DNA of 64,000 bases from Cadophora sp. MPI-SDFR-AT-0126 (lineage: Eukaryota; Ascomycota; Leotiomycetes; Helotiales; Ploettnerulaceae). Position 1 is the stretch's first letter. Each line of letters begins with the position of its first letter. The DNA is taken from positions 124,001 to 188,000 of the forward strand of contig JAGMVK010000023.1 of assembly GCA_020747065.1 (NCBI GenBank), read 5' to 3'. The translations under genes and the position numbers were made by a program. The notes below the pieces were generated by a model. The model saw only the letters and a list, made by a program, of their open reading frames with translations, was not told the origin of the DNA and ran no database searches. Positions 1-12,999 of this stretch are shown here, one piece after another.

Positions 1-590
1 TATCTACCTCTTAGTCTTAAGAATAGGATTACGTGCTAAAAACCGTGTTATCTAGTGTTTTCTAAGTAATTAGTAGTTTCCTTAAATAGCTAAAAGCCTT
101 TCTCTAAAAACCTATATCTACGCGTAGGTAATTCCATAGCTAAGAGACTCTTAAGTTAAAATTTAATTAGTTAATTAATCTTTAATTACTATAGGTAGCC
201 TTTGTAAGTGTTTAGCGGCCTCTTAATATAGTTATATTATTATATTTCGATTACAAAGAGTAAATCTTAGAATACCCTACTCTAAGTATACCTTTTATAA
301 GAACTTACTATTTACGATTTCCTTAATAGTATATATAATATTATATTTAGTATATTAAAGCTCTATAATAAGATCAATTTACATTCTAAATTTCAAGAAA
401 ATTAATTAAAGAATAAAATATTAAATAATTATTGAAGTTAAGTGGTATAAGAAGCGGTGAGGTTAAGCGAGGTAGGCGGAATGTAGGGGTGGGCGGAAAG
501 CAGGGGTTAGACGTTAACCAGTAGAAGAGTAGGCTACAGGGCAGGCACGAACTCGGTGTTAGGTTTCAGAACCTAGACTTATTAATGAAT
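1..590. other. AT-rich mutated DNA, no gene
   Basis: The first 420 bases are strongly AT-rich with many TpA steps and stops in all frames, like the RIP-damaged repeats further on. Composition becomes mixed after about 430. I see no coding region or RNA gene. It is probably the edge of a degenerated repeat extending out of the window. Confidence 0.5.
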
Positions 591-716
591 TGTGTTGGAC
601 ATCGTGCCATTGACCGCAGCTCTTTCCTATATATCCTTCCTTTATCGAATGAAGACCACATTCATCCCCGAACCTACCCGTTTCAGGGCCTCGGCGTGCG
701 AAGCGCGCGTTACCAG

Positions 717-1652
717 TGCCCTGAAACGAAGTGAAAGGGACTACTACCCCGCCGGGGCGAGCTGCAGGGGGCCGCTTGGCTGGGCCGATGGGCTGCCTTC
801 ACAGCAAACGGAAGACGGATCGCGTGACTTACGTGGCATGAGTCGCGTGACTTTGTCACGTCACGTGCTTTTGCATTCCCATCTGAAGAATACCCTTTTT
901 TTTTTCGTTTCAGGGCCAAGGCGTGCGCAGCGCGCGTTACAAGTATGTTGAAGGGTGTGGAAGCCTAGAGGTTAGTGTGAGATGAGTCATGTGATGATGA
1001 GTCATGTGGAAGGCACATGACTACGGGTAGACTGTGGCGAGCAAAGTCGAACTCCCACCTGTTCGTGGTGCTGGCTACGAACCTACGATTGCAATATTAT
1101 TGTAGAGCCGACGGGAGACGAGCGCATACAGCTGGAGCTGGTGGGATTGTAGTGTGATATTGAGGCTGTCGTCGCAATACCGTGGCATGGCCTTATTCAG
1201 AACAGAGGACTACCAGCAAAATGGGTATCAAAACCATCCGACCATTCAATTCCCTGCCTCGCAAGCAGGTACGCTACTTAGATCTATGCTAATGGTAGCG
1301 CAGGGAGCAATGCCCGCATTGGATGGATAGGGCACCTCTGGGGTAACGCTGCAGAGTTTTCACCAACCGGCCGGGGCTCGGAAGGTGTGCGCCCTCGTCT
1401 TACGGCAGCATTCAGTCAAGGGCGAACGTAATCGGGAGGGCTTTGATATAAGAGAGAAGCAAAGCAGCTGTCAAAGAAGGAGGAAGCCAGAGTTTGGAGC
1501 ACTGCGCGGGTGGGCGAGCCTGGAGGGGGTATGGCGATAGAGGGTGCACGGTCAATCCCTCGTTTGCTGGTGGGCAGCCCATCGGCCCGCCAAAGCGGCC
1601 ACCGCAGCTCGCCCCAGCAGGAAAGTAAACCCTTTCACTTCGTTTCAGGGCA
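717..1652. repeat. inverted repeat pair with GTTTCAGGG motif
   Basis: A roughly 95-base segment at 717-812, beginning with GTGCCCTGAAACGAAGTG, recurs in reverse complement at about 1555-1652 with scattered mismatches. The arms lie about 740 bases apart. A related unit, GTTTCAGGGC followed by a CG-rich near-palindrome, is repeated directly at about 679-715 and 908-945. A weaker relative lies near 23835-23857. No transposase is visible between the arms. This could be a non-autonomous element or a dispersed short repeat. Confidence 0.55.
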
Positions 1653-2469
1653 CATCACTTGGTGGTATTGGCGATATGCACGTAATCTTTTTTGGATAGA
1701 TTTAAATTCAAACCTCTTTGCATTTGCACAGAGGACGTGGGAAAACCCAATGGGAAAACCACAATCAAGAGGACAACAACGTCGTTATGCCACCCCACGA
1801 ACCGAACACGCCACCAATTCGGGTTTCCAATTCAGCGGGTCAGATAGTACTTTCCCTCCTAGGTAGTAGGAGACGCTACGCCTTCTGGTCTCCGTTTGCT
1901 CCAGTAATCTTGGCATGACATGATGTTCCAGGCCACAATTTCTTTTCCTGGCTGTGACTTATTTTATCTATCCATTAGCAGCTACATTTACTCGTATCTC
2001 CGACCGTGAACAAGAAAGGCGAAAGGTGAAACAAAAAGGCTGTTCTGCCAAACAACCTTTGCTATCCGGGACTAACAGTAGACTTCCCCGCGACCCGAAT
2101 CACTTCCCGGAGGCGCTCTTCTCCCTCCCTCTTAGTAAGACAATTTGTCCCAATCGATCTTTTCGATCCTGCACACACGTTTCTCGTTTCGATATGTCAG
2201 ATCTTGAACCGTCTGCACAAGGCGCGATCGCATCCAATCGACGGTTCACCCAGGGTGCAAATCAACGGTATGCTTAATGCGCAATGGAGGGTGTGGAGAG
2301 TGCCGTCAGCCACGGCGGACCACTAAATGAATTATCAGACATGAAATCCCTCAGCGATGTCAGATAGAATATCCTCAGCATCTATCTCTCCGATCTGCCT
2401 TGCACGCGGACGTTTCTATAGTAAACAAGTCTTTGTTGATAAACACCACGCGCGTCCTTCTCGAATACG

Positions 2470-3877
2470 ATGGAACAGCGCGAGACTCTGAGCCTGATTC
2501 CTCCTCCACCAGGGGTGACATCGAATTTCGAAAATCCCGAGTATATTGGAGATGTGGTGATCGTGTCGAATCTGGTGCTCTTAGTCCTGTCCACATTGGT
2601 GTTCTTCACGCGAATATATACGCGGCGGGTAGTTGTCCACGCGGTGGATTTCGCAGACTGTAGGTTTTCCAAACCCCAGATTCCGATTTTTGGTAGATGA
2701 GTATAGTGTTGACCTTTATATATTAGATGCGCTTGCTGTGGGATGGGTATGTTGAATCTTCACAATAATCTTCGACGGGGATGAAGATTTGCTGATTTTT
2801 AGGGGATATTAGTTCTTGTCTTTAGGGTTCTTTGTTTCTTGTGTTGTCTGTGAGTTAGAGGTTTACTACTCTCGATGATGATTCTTAATTTTGGACTAAG
2901 TTCTATAGGGACAAAGCATGGGTTGGGAATTCATGCATAGGATATGCCTGTAGCTGGATTTAGTCTCTTCTCCAAAGTAAGTTTACAACGACACTGCTAT
3001 TAATATCTAGTCTTAACTTCTGTGTTCTCCCACTCCCGACGATGAATGTATGCCTCTTCACTAGCTAAATCCCTCTTCTTCAGATGGCTATAATTGACGG
3101 AGCTTTCTACGGCATGTCAACCCTTAGCATAAAGCTCTCCATCCTCTCATTCTACCTTCGAATCTCCCCATTCCGGAAATTTCGGATATGTGTGTATGGC
3201 CTAGCAGTATTAACCATCGCCTACTGCCTCACTCAAACGCTGGAATTCACCTACAGCTGCAGACCTATGGCGAAAGCCTGGGATCTGTCCATCACCACTG
3301 GGTCGTGCTCCGGCGCGCTGGAGATGTGTGTCACGAATTCGGCCGCGAATGCTACGGTGGACATCGCAATGCTGATTCTGCCTATCGCAATGCTTTGGAA
3401 TGTGCATATGGCCAAACGAGATAAGATTGGCGTCGTTGCTATTCTAATGACTGGATCATTGTAAGCATGCATCTTCCTTATACTGTGCGAGGAGTGAAAG
3501 CTGATGTTGTGGAAGGGTTTGTATCGTCAGCGTGATTCGGCTGAGGGCTCATGTATCTATCCTCAGCGACCATGATGGGACATGGATTGCAGCGAAAGTT
3601 ATCCAATGGAAGTAAGTTTGCGCTCCTCATTCGTGCTCTGCCCATCTTTCCAATCTTGCACCACCTGTCTTGCACCACCTGTTGACAGATGCAAAGCGCG
3701 GTCGAAGTTCACGTCGGAGTCATATGCGCGTGTCTCCCGCACATGAAGCCTTTGCTGCGGCGGCATTTCCCAAAAGTATTTGAGAGTAGCTCCCAAGGTG
3801 ACACTCCCATGGAGCTCCCCAGCCTCGAATCTTTAAGCCAGCATGGTATCAGAGAGGAGAATAGGGCGAAGAAATAG
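2470..3877 (+). pseudogene. fungal rhodopsin-like integral membrane protein, one nonsense codon
   Basis: This is a multi-exon gene of the fungal rhodopsin-domain family, seven-helix membrane proteins of mostly unknown function (SAT4/PTH11-related). Exon 1 (2470 to about 2659) begins MEQRETLSL and encodes the first helix. A short exon follows near 2697-2746. The exon ending at 2976 reads KHGLGIHA, then TAG at 2938-2940, then DMPVAG. Family members have Trp in the G-x-G-x-H-x-W position, so TGG has become TAG. Exons 3084-3460 and 3516-3611 carry KLSILSFYLRI, the conserved Cys segment, and VCIVSVIRLR. The last exon, from about 3697 (or 3689) to 3877, carries VEVHVGVICACLP. No frameshift is evident in the exons I could trace. 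Splice sites between 2660 and 2930 are uncertain. The family assignment is firm; the gene is probably non-functional. Confidence 0.75.
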
Positions 3878-4499
3878 TTGGAGAGTGGCCGAGTCAGGCA
3901 TGTCATGGAGCCAGGGCTGCTGCATCAGACAAGGTGGAGCTTTCAAGTAGAGCCGATTCCGACCTCAGCAGCGACTACGACGGGAGACTCGAGCGAGGTC
4001 GAGAGAGGGAGGTCGAGTTCGAGTTTGAGGGCGAGAAAGCATAACATCACAAAATTCAGAACATGAACAAATAAAGTGTTTAGAAGGTCCTAGGGTAGCC
4101 TAAGAATTTATAATAGTTTGATAATTACTCCTCATTTCTATAATCATCTAGACAATTGATTGATTGATTGATTGATTCCTTTTAACGTGCTGTGTAAGTC
4201 GATGACTATAGTAGCACGGCTAGGACCCTCAGGCCTAGCGATCCGGTGAGGTGGGGTCTTATATACAAAGCCTGAGAGTAAAAAATAAGGAAGGCAGGAG
4301 CACAAAGTGCCCTGAAGGGACTGTACTAGCCAAGCCCTAACATACTTCCCCTAAAAACCTCTCGTGTATTCCCGGGGACAGTGGGGATCAGGTCCCAAGC
4401 AGGCCCTTCCACCTCCTACATAACCAAAGTAGACCTCTGTTTTCCTCTCCCTTCTCTCCTACTACCCCTACTCCGCAAGCATCCCTTTCCCCTAATCCC
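3878..4499. other. intergenic, with ATTG microsatellite
   Basis: No coding region is recognisable. A run of about six ATTG/GATT units lies at 4153-4177. The stretch from about 4190 to 4340, starting TGTGTAAGTC and ending CCCTAACA, vaguely resembles a solo LTR, but I find no target duplication, so it is not called. Confidence 0.4.
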
Positions 4500-4946
4500 C
4501 TGAGAATTCATTCAGTTGAGTATCTTTAGAAGGTCGCGTTGTTCAGCACCTGGGAAATAGTGTAAGAGGATAAAATAAACAATGCGGGGTTGGGGGGCGC
4601 GTCTAGTGGTCGCACCTCAGTCAAAAGTAGCTAAGAGAGCAGTTATAGAATTAGCTAATATTACATAAGTAAAATTATAGCATTAAGAGACCTATTAGTT
4701 CACGATTAAGATAATTCTATATAGAAAAGTTCATTGAATTTTAAAATTAAAACTATTATATAAAAACTTTAGATATTAAATCTAATCTATCACCCTCCTT
4801 AAGACTACTAATACTACTAATCCTATAAGCTAGAAGACCCCCTCCCTTAATATAGTATCTTGTATCTGATTTTTAAGGATAGCCTCTGCCTAACCCAGTG
4901 CTAATTCTACAGTAATCTGCACCCTATTAAAGAAATTTAGTAATAT
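4500..4946 (-). repeat. repeat E, copy A, left part (interrupted by gypsy element)
   Basis: This AT-rich segment is the reverse complement of about 29340-29752. Both contain CCTGAGAATTCATTCAG at the outer end and GGGGCGCGTCTAGTGGTCGC (one or two mismatches) further in. Copy A has about 38 extra bases near 4520-4558. The repeat resumes at 21947 after the inserted retroelement. No protein is recognisable and no terminal inverted repeats are seen; the family is unidentified. Confidence 0.8.
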
Positions 4947-5222
4947 TGTGGAGGGGAGGACCCCAATCCCCCACACGACAAGAGGGTAGCAAATGCAAGG
5001 TACATAAGGTGTAAGGTTCAAGAAATAACAGATAGACGAAATCAAAAGATATCATATATCTAAAGAGTACGAATTATCAATTAGAGAAAGAAGTGTAAAT
5101 CCTATCAAAAGGAAAAGTGCTATTGTTAATGATGAGGTCTCTCGGAGGAGGTCTTAACTTAAGTATAATGCGGAGTGCATAAGTCAGGTGACAGAAGTTT
5201 ACCAAGGCTGATCTCCACCACA
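4947..5222 (-). repeat. gypsy LTR 1
   Basis: Starts TGTGGAGGGGAGGACC and ends CCACCACA on the plus strand, 276 bases. Because the coding strand is minus, this is the 3' LTR. The purine-rich tract next to it reads AAAGGGGGGACGCA on the minus strand and fits a polypurine tract. Confidence 0.85.
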
Positions 5223-8200
5223 TGCGTCCCCCCTTTCAAAAACTCGTTCCCGAGTATTATAGTAAATAAATATAATAGAGCTAGGCTATTTCTAAAAGTA
5301 TTAAATCTCCAGAGGTAAAAGTAGAGGTCTATAGTACAGAAGTGATATTAAAGTTATATAAGGCTTGAACCATCGTTAGTCTTAGTAAAATCGCAAATAA
5401 AGGTTTGCTTAGCTTACCTCTATAAGATCGTTCCCTTACTATAACACTTCTATCTTCTTCTTTAACCTTTATAACTATAATACCTCTATTACTTCTTTCC
5501 TTTTCTTTACTTATTAAGCTCTATAACCCTTTTTAAAGCTATGTAGAAAGCTTCTTTGTTCTTCCTTATTACTATACGCGTTCCCTTAGCGATAAAGACT
5601 AAGTTACAATTACTTTTTCCCTTTAAGAGCTTACTTTTAAGAGTAAATAACCTTTAAGAAGGTTATAGGAGTAGCACTACTCTCTTTTTAACTAAAGTAA
5701 GTATAAAGCTTTATTGCTTTTCTATTTTAATCTCTTTTTTTTTAATCTTATAACCTTAAGATTAGGCTTAAGATTAAGACTAATAATCTCTAGTACTTAA
5801 CTTAAGTTAAGCGATTCCAAGTTCTTTAACCTCTATTAACTATACCTCCCTCTCTTTATATAGCTCTTACATACCTGAACCTTATACCGGAGCCTTAACT
5901 TATAAGCTTTAGAACGCAGATCTTTAAGTTAGAGACGTTATTTTCTCTAATTAAGCTAAGTTAATCTCTTTACCTTTATTTCCCTTCTATTAACTACCTT
6001 ATATACGAACTAGATCTCTATATTAACTTATATTAATTTTCTATAAAGGTCTCTACCTCTTTAATAAACTTAGTGATATTAGAGCTTCTCTAAGTAAGGT
6101 TTTCTTTCTTTACGTTATATCTTTAGCTATACTATCACTTTTTTAGGCTCAGACCTTAATTACCTTACCTTGTAATAGTCTCTTACTTCGCTATAACAAA
6201 TATCTCTTAGGGAAGGAGCTTTCTAAGTCACCTAGTAAGTCTTTGTTTTCCCTTCTTCTTAAAACACGTTAATTCTAGTAATATCTTTACAAGTTCCGCT
6301 ATATAACCTTTAATCTAAAGCACTTAAGTATATAGCTATTAACTCTACTTTATATAGCTAAGTTCCCTTTCCTAACTCCTTTACTCTTTACTCCCTTACT
6401 AAGTTGATATTACTACTAATCTCCTAGCACTAGTAACTAGGATATATCTAACTTAGCGACTCCCCTCCTATACTTAGTAATAGTCTCTTGCCTCGCTATT
6501 ACAGATATACGCTTTAAGTATATATATACCTATAGGGTTAGAGGTCTAGGCAGCCAGTAAGAAGGCTAATATATCAGAGAAGGCGAGGACTATTAGATTC
6601 TTGCTAAGGTAATAGGAGTTACCGAGGCTATCTCTACTATTAAGTATCTTCTCTTAGTTCTAAGGCTTTCTTACTAGGACGTAAGACCTATTAAGTTACT
6701 AGAGGAGTTTACTAATATTTTAGAGAGTAAGGATTATTATAAAGACTTAAGAGTAATAAGGGTAGCTCTTATTTCTGAATACTATTAAGGCTCCTCCTTA
6801 ATTAACGTCTAGCTATAGCAATTTCCGTTCAATACGAAGGTCGTCCGCTATAGAGGGTATCCGCTAGAAGCAGGCCTAACTCTCCTATCTTTAGAGCATG
6901 AGTATAATATACTAAAGGGTAATAGCTATTATGGGTTCATTTACTTTTTAGTTTAGTAATAATCTTAAGTATGTCCGATAGCTCTTAGAAAACGTATAAG
7001 TTTATTACTAATTCTATTATCTTAAGGGCTAGCTAGTTAGAGCTTTTAACTTAGGTTGCTTACTTTAGTAGAGGTACTTTAAGTATGTTACGTAGGCTCG
7101 CAGATTCTAACTCCGTTATACTATATTTATATTCCTTGCGTTAATACTTTTACTAGTACTTAAGCTGCGGTAAACCTTGTAAGCTATATTCTTTTTATCT
7201 ATTCCTTTCTAAAAGAGTAAAGATAATATAAATAAGGGCCTAAACCTAGTAAGTGTAACTAAGGTTAAGCTAATCTAGAGGTAGACTAATACTTCTTCCT
7301 TTAGTGAAATTACTTTGTTAAAGGCTATTAGCTAATAGTATATTCAGGACTTTAATGTATAAGGAACTTTAACCCTTAGGTAATTCTAAGGCGCAGAGAT
7401 ATTAGCTTCGTGGGGATAGGCTAGAGAGCTTCTGCCTTTGATAAGACCTTGATTAGCAAGTGCTATATCTCCTTGGAAGCTATAGTAATAACCTGACCGG
7501 TAGGAAACCACTGGAACGGTAGACGGCGCAGGTAGTCCTGGATTTGAGGTAACTAGAATCTCTCTAGTTCTATATACGCTTTGCGAGGGAAAAGGTTCTA
7601 TAGGGCTAGTGGAACCGGGGTTTTCATTACTTTCCGCTAGTAGATATCCTCCTTCAGGTTACTCCTAATAATAGATCAAAGATCTTTATTACTAAGTAAA
7701 GCTTCTCTATCATTAGTACTATTAGTATTAGTGATACTTACCTTAGGGGATATCTTTTACTTATAGTCTTAGGGAAATCCTTTATTTTTGCTAGCTATTC
7801 TCCTAGGGGCTTCCGCAGATAGGGGATTTAGTGGGTTATCTTAGGGAAGCGGCGCTTAAATAGGGGGTGCTTTGTATTAACCTTTACGTGTAGGGGACGG
7901 ACCTTTCACTACTTACTTCCAGAGTATGCGCTTAAAGCCGTTGTGGTCGGTTATTAGGACGCATAAATTAGGCCTGTCCTACCTTCCTATTCAACGAGTG
8001 GCTCATTATTGACTCCGCGGAAGGTACTAGCGATAATAGAGAGCTCTATAGTTCACGTTATACACTCAAGGGAGTTATTAGCGCTGACGTGGGTGACGTT
8101 TAGCCTTATGTTAAATAGTTACTCTGTGGGGCCAGATCGTACTCTAATATTTCAGGGGCGTTCAGGCTCTACTTCTTGCTAGCCTTTTATGTCTTAGTGG

Positions 8201-8330
8201 TTTACATGCTCTCTAGGTACCTGTAGGTAGTGCTACAGCGAATTAAAGCTGCCCTGAATGGTGCTAGTGGAGATAAGTGCTGGTAGTACTAGCGGTCGTT
8301 TTCCTGTTTTAAAGAGTTAGCGTCCTTGCT
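5223..8330 (-). other. long 3' region of gypsy element downstream of pol
   Basis: About 3.1 kb between the end of pol and the 3' LTR contains no open frame. It is colinear with 42900-46212 in the other gypsy copy, so it is an integral part of the element and not random flank. The matching strand of the second copy gives Lys/Arg/Glu-rich stretches broken by TAG and TAA, which may be a decayed third reading frame. A ~35-base unit (AATAGTCTCTTACTTCGCTA) at about 6171-6212 is repeated at 6476-6512. Confidence 0.5.
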
Positions 8331-11300
8331 ATTAGAGGTGCTATTCTGAGGTTGACCACGCTGAGACTACCCTGTATTAGTCTCGTTAGCTTTGTAAGAT
8401 CTTTAGGATTCTGATAATAATTTTATTGTTTTGTCTGATTTAAATAGTAGGTGTATTGGAAGCGTTTATGCTATAATCACCGTTGTTGTTATTGAAGTAT
8501 TATTAGCGGGGGTTTTCTAGGCCTGATTTAGTACTGACCTCTCTCTCTTAGTCACTAAGATAAGCGACAGATTTAGCGTCTTTAGCGCTATAGATAAACT
8601 TCTTTTGTACGTGAAATAGTTTTAGTATACTTCCAGTGAAGGTTAATTAGAGCTAGGGGCCATCAGGTCTTAGCTCTTTGAGCCTATAGTAACCCTTTTC
8701 AGTGTTAGCTTGTGCTATCTCATACGGCCTTAACTACCGGAAATCTAAAGCTCTTCGTGTTAACTTATTGATTTCCCTTACTGAATCGTATTAAAGGACT
8801 ATATCTTTGACTTGAAATAGTCTCCGTTAAATGTTGTGCTTATCATCGAAAGCGTCTCGACCCTCTTATCTACGGCGGCTTTTACGTAGTATTACTTTAT
8901 TGATGTTTTCTTACTGCATTTGAAACTGAATCGCCCTAAGTTATAATAACTTTGATTGATCAGTGACTTCTTCTGTAAATAGGGTTCTCCAGGTAGGGTA
9001 TCGTGTTTCTATAGGGAGGATAGGTTCTCTGCTGTAAACTATATAGAAGGGTATAAAGCCTGTAGGTCCGTGTACCGTTATCTGATCCGTAAATAATACT
9101 GCCGGAAGGTTTTCGATCTACTGATTTCCTATCTTAGAGAGAGTATTTTTAATTGGCCCGTGGCCTTGTTCAGCCATACTATTCGCTCTTGGGTTATAGG
9201 CTGATACCTGTATACGCTGTATCTCTATTCTGTTTAGGAGCTGAATCACTTCTCCTACGTTCTCTTTGCCCCTGTTAATTACTATTCTTTAGAATAGGCT
9301 ATGGCGGTAAATGATATCTTCCTAAATAAAAGTGGCTACAGCTGCCGCTGTCTTATGTATGAGAGCCCGTGCCTTGACCCAACTACTCATATCGTTCCTA
9401 GTAATAACTAAATATTGCTTTCCTTGTTATTTAGTTATATAAGTGATATCTAGGGCCCACTTCTCTATTAAACCGTTAGAAGCCGTAGGGAAAAGAGGTT
9501 CTTTTTACTGTCTTAGTGATTTCAGTTAGCATTCCGGGTAAGTTTGAACGAAATTCATAGTGTCTTTATAGCACCCCTTCCAAAAGTAGCGTGTGGAAAT
9601 ACGGTGATAAGTATTTTCCCTCCCTTTGTGCCCAGAGTCGTTATAATAACTTTGAAGAATCCGTGCTTTGTCTTGATCAGTGTTAATTATAAGCTTAATA
9701 GGGGCTCCTTTCATTAGTAGCTTCCAGATTTTCCGGCCGTATACTCTAAAATTTAGAGCTTCTTTCTTAAAGGCACGAAAGGTCTTTTAATCTATTCCTT
9801 CCGGGGTCTTGAGTATTGTTAAGTATAAGGCGATTTATATAAAGTGGTCGGAGTATTTGGAAGAAGAAACCGGGAACTCATATTTAGTATTTAATTCTGT
9901 ATCGGAAGTAGCACCAGAGCTTTCTGTGAGTTCTCTGCCTTCTCTAAGTCGTTATACCCGTAATTTCATGTCTTGAAGAATAGCGTTCCGCTTCGTTAAC
10001 TCCGGGTTTATTATAACCGCCTCTTCCCTATTATCAAGCTCCATAGGGCAAATCTCATAGGCTTTAAGTTCTGAGAGAATCCAATCTTCGTTATTATCAG
10101 AAGTATTATCGTTAAAGTCGGTGTTGTCTAAGTGCTTTAGCCTCCTAGAGAGAGAGTCTGCCGCAGTATGCGTAGAGCCTTTGACATATCGCACCTCGAA
10201 GTTGAAAAGCCTTATCTAGGTGAGCTATCTTATAAGCATAGCCCCGGGGTGGTCGTTGACGGCGCTATTAAGCTGTGCTACTAGAGTATTAGCGTCGGTT
10301 TCTAGGATAAAATGTACTCCTATAAGCTAAATCTTTAGCTTCTTTAGAATATAAAGCACCCCTTTACACTCCCTCTTTATGGCGTCGTAGCTACGTTCGG
10401 CCTTATTCCAGCATCCGCTTTCGTACTAAGCGAGGCGTACTCGTCTACTAACAAGATCTCTTTGGCCCAGGTAGCCTCCTCAGCTAAATCCACTGGAGTT
10501 AACCGCTACCACTATTTCCCCAGCGTCCTCACTGTAGTCGACCCTGCAAAGTACTAGAGCCGTACAAAGAGCGTCTTGAAGTCTCTTTATTGCTTTTCCG
10601 GTAGGCCCTTTGGGTTCAAATAGAAAGGAGACTCCCTTTCTCGAGAGGTTATAGAGGGGTTCGGCGATATATCGAAAGTCTTTAATCTAAATCCGAAAGT
10701 AAATAACAAGGCCGAGAAATCCTTTGACCTCGGAGATGTTTTTCAGTTCCTTCTAATTCTGTATCTTGATAAGGTGTGCTACCGAGGGCTCTCTACCCTT
10801 TAAATTGCAAGCGTAGCTTACAATATTCAATCCATTAAGGTAAAACTGAGATTTAGCTCCAATAGTCGCTCCAGCTCTCTCGAGTCTTTCTAGAGTCTTA
10901 TTAAGATTAACGATATACTCTAATATAAATTGGCGAATCCCCGGAGAAGTATTAACAGTGGCTTGATTATAGTCTGTATACGGGCCTTTGACGCCTATAT
11001 CATTAAGAAACAGCACAGTAATAGTTGGCATAATGTTCTTCAAGATTCTTAATATTATTTGTATAAATTAAGCGACTGAATTAGTACACCCTTGAGGTAA
11101 AGTAGTGTTTCTAACCAGTCCTATATATGGCATATAGAACGCTATCATATCTTGACTTAATTAGTGGAGTATTTGTTAATTATAGCCGGAATAGAGGTTA
11201 ATAAGACTAGCTATTTAATAATTAGTAAACTCTTTAAAGAACTCGTTTACTAAAGGAGGTAGGTTTATGTTTTATTGAGTTATTGCGTTTAGTATAGTCG

Positions 11301-12900
11301 CTGAGTTAATAAGCTTATATTTCCTGGGCTCTTTCTTCTTAACTAGGAACCAAGTATTTCGATAGGGTCCTTCTGAGAGTTCGAGTACCCCCTTGTTTAA
11401 TTATTCTTGCACTATCTTTGTAACTTTAGGCACTAGTGCTCTCGGTAAGGGGAAATTTAGTACCTACCATGCCTTATGAGGTATCGTTTTAATAATTACT
11501 GGAGGGGAAACGTCTTCGTGGAACCTTCTATATTTAGGCTATTCAAATACTATAGCTCCTTCTCTATTTAGTATTATCTCGTTGAAAAGAGCTCTCTCCT
11601 CTGGCTATAGTAAGTTACTAATATTAAGTCTTGATAACCTTTCTGGAGTGAGTCTAGAACCCCGGGGTAGGCTCGAAAACCGAGGTAGTAGAAGGTACTG
11701 AAATTTCCTATGTTAGACTTATTGCGTATCTCTCTCTCTTAATCTTCGGTACTAATCTTCTCTTCTACCGGGGATATTTTCTATTAGATCTGCTTTATTA
11801 ATTGGCTGAACTTTCTTTGCTTTTATCTTGTATATTATACTGACTTAGGCTGAACGTGCTTGTGAAGGCCTTTCGTAGTAAGGGTGCTTGATATTAAGTT
11901 TTCCGTAATTTATAGTGAATAAAAATATTGAATCGGGGTTAATAACTAGAGAGGGGTCCAATAGAGTTTTCTTGATAATACTTTCTGGTGTAAAATTTTG
12001 AAGAGTAGATTCCGGAATATAAAACTCCTTCTCGAGGAACTTGATAGTTACTGTAGGCTCTGTTTCAGCTATAGGAGGTAAATTAGTACTCGGCTCGGGG
12101 GAGTTAAGGTCGGAGGTAGAAGTCCAAGTGTTATCCCCTCCTTTAAAAAGCTTGCCCTTAAGCGTAGGAAAATCAAATTAAAAGTATTCTATTATTCCAA
12201 CCGCTAAGCTCTTTTTATAGTTAGCTATTCGTTTTCCGAGAACTTATCTTAGGTATTATACTTAGTGTTCTTGTCTTAGTAGACTATTCCGATAGTGTGT
12301 TACTTTTTTAAGGTTTCAGCGTCTTTAGCTTCTTCCGTGGTATTATTTGTCTTGACGGTAGTAATAAGACGAGAGCGAGAGTTCCATAAGTTGGCGAGTA
12401 CTTTACTATTATCGTAATCGGAAGGGTATTAAAACGTTAACCTAGATTTACGGAAGAATAGAAATCCTAGGATGATTTTGACGCTAGGAGTATTCATAAT
12501 ATAGAACCTCGTGTAAATAATATAATTTCCGATCGCTACAGGAATATTATCGGCGAACCTAAGGAATCGAGACCGGGTTCTAGTAATAGTTTTTAGGGCT
12601 ATATTATAGCTATTAGTGATAGCTAGCTCAAGCTTTACCGCTGCTTTTAGTGTTATATAACTGACTTTAGCTCTAGTGTTTAGGGTAGTATAAACGTCGC
12701 TGATTGTTATACGTCCAGGCATAGTGACCACTAGTTTAGGCGTTGGAGAGTAGTAAGACTAAGTATTATCTAGGCTAGTTTTGATAGGGTTGACACTGAA
12801 TGCCTTTTCGTGATAGACGCTTACTGAAGCGCCGTTGGCGCTAGCCTTACAGGTACTTTGTTGGTATTATGAGAAGGGTTACTAGAGGTTAGTAAGAAAA
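8330..12900 (-). pseudogene. gypsy pol (protease, RT, RNase H, integrase), RIP-degraded
   Basis: Domains read in order on the minus strand. Aspartic protease lies at about 12731-12429; the expected D-T-G is read as N-T-R, so the catalytic Asp is lost. Reverse transcriptase follows; the FLND segment near 11007 corresponds to the (Y/F)xDD motif with the first Asp changed to Asn, then PGIRQFILEYI and QFYLNGLNIV. The end of RNase H is at about 10194, with VKGSTHTAADSLSRR. Then comes the integrase His2-Cys2 zinc finger at 9714-9526 (GHKGRENTYH, with the Cys pair near the end) and the integrase core to about 8500. Many in-frame TAG/TAA codons fit RIP. The order, with RT before integrase, identifies Ty3/gypsy. 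The element is inactive. Confidence 0.85.
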
Positions 12901-12999
12901 GTAAGTAGAGGTAGTCCGAGAAAAGGAATAGAACTAATTAATAAGAGTGAAATAGAGCGTGAAACAAGAAACTTGATAGATTAGGCGATTTAGGCCCAC

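Noticed and set aside
4190..4340. Solo LTR candidate, TGTGTAAG to CCCTAACA
   Set aside because: No target-site duplication and no second copy in the window.
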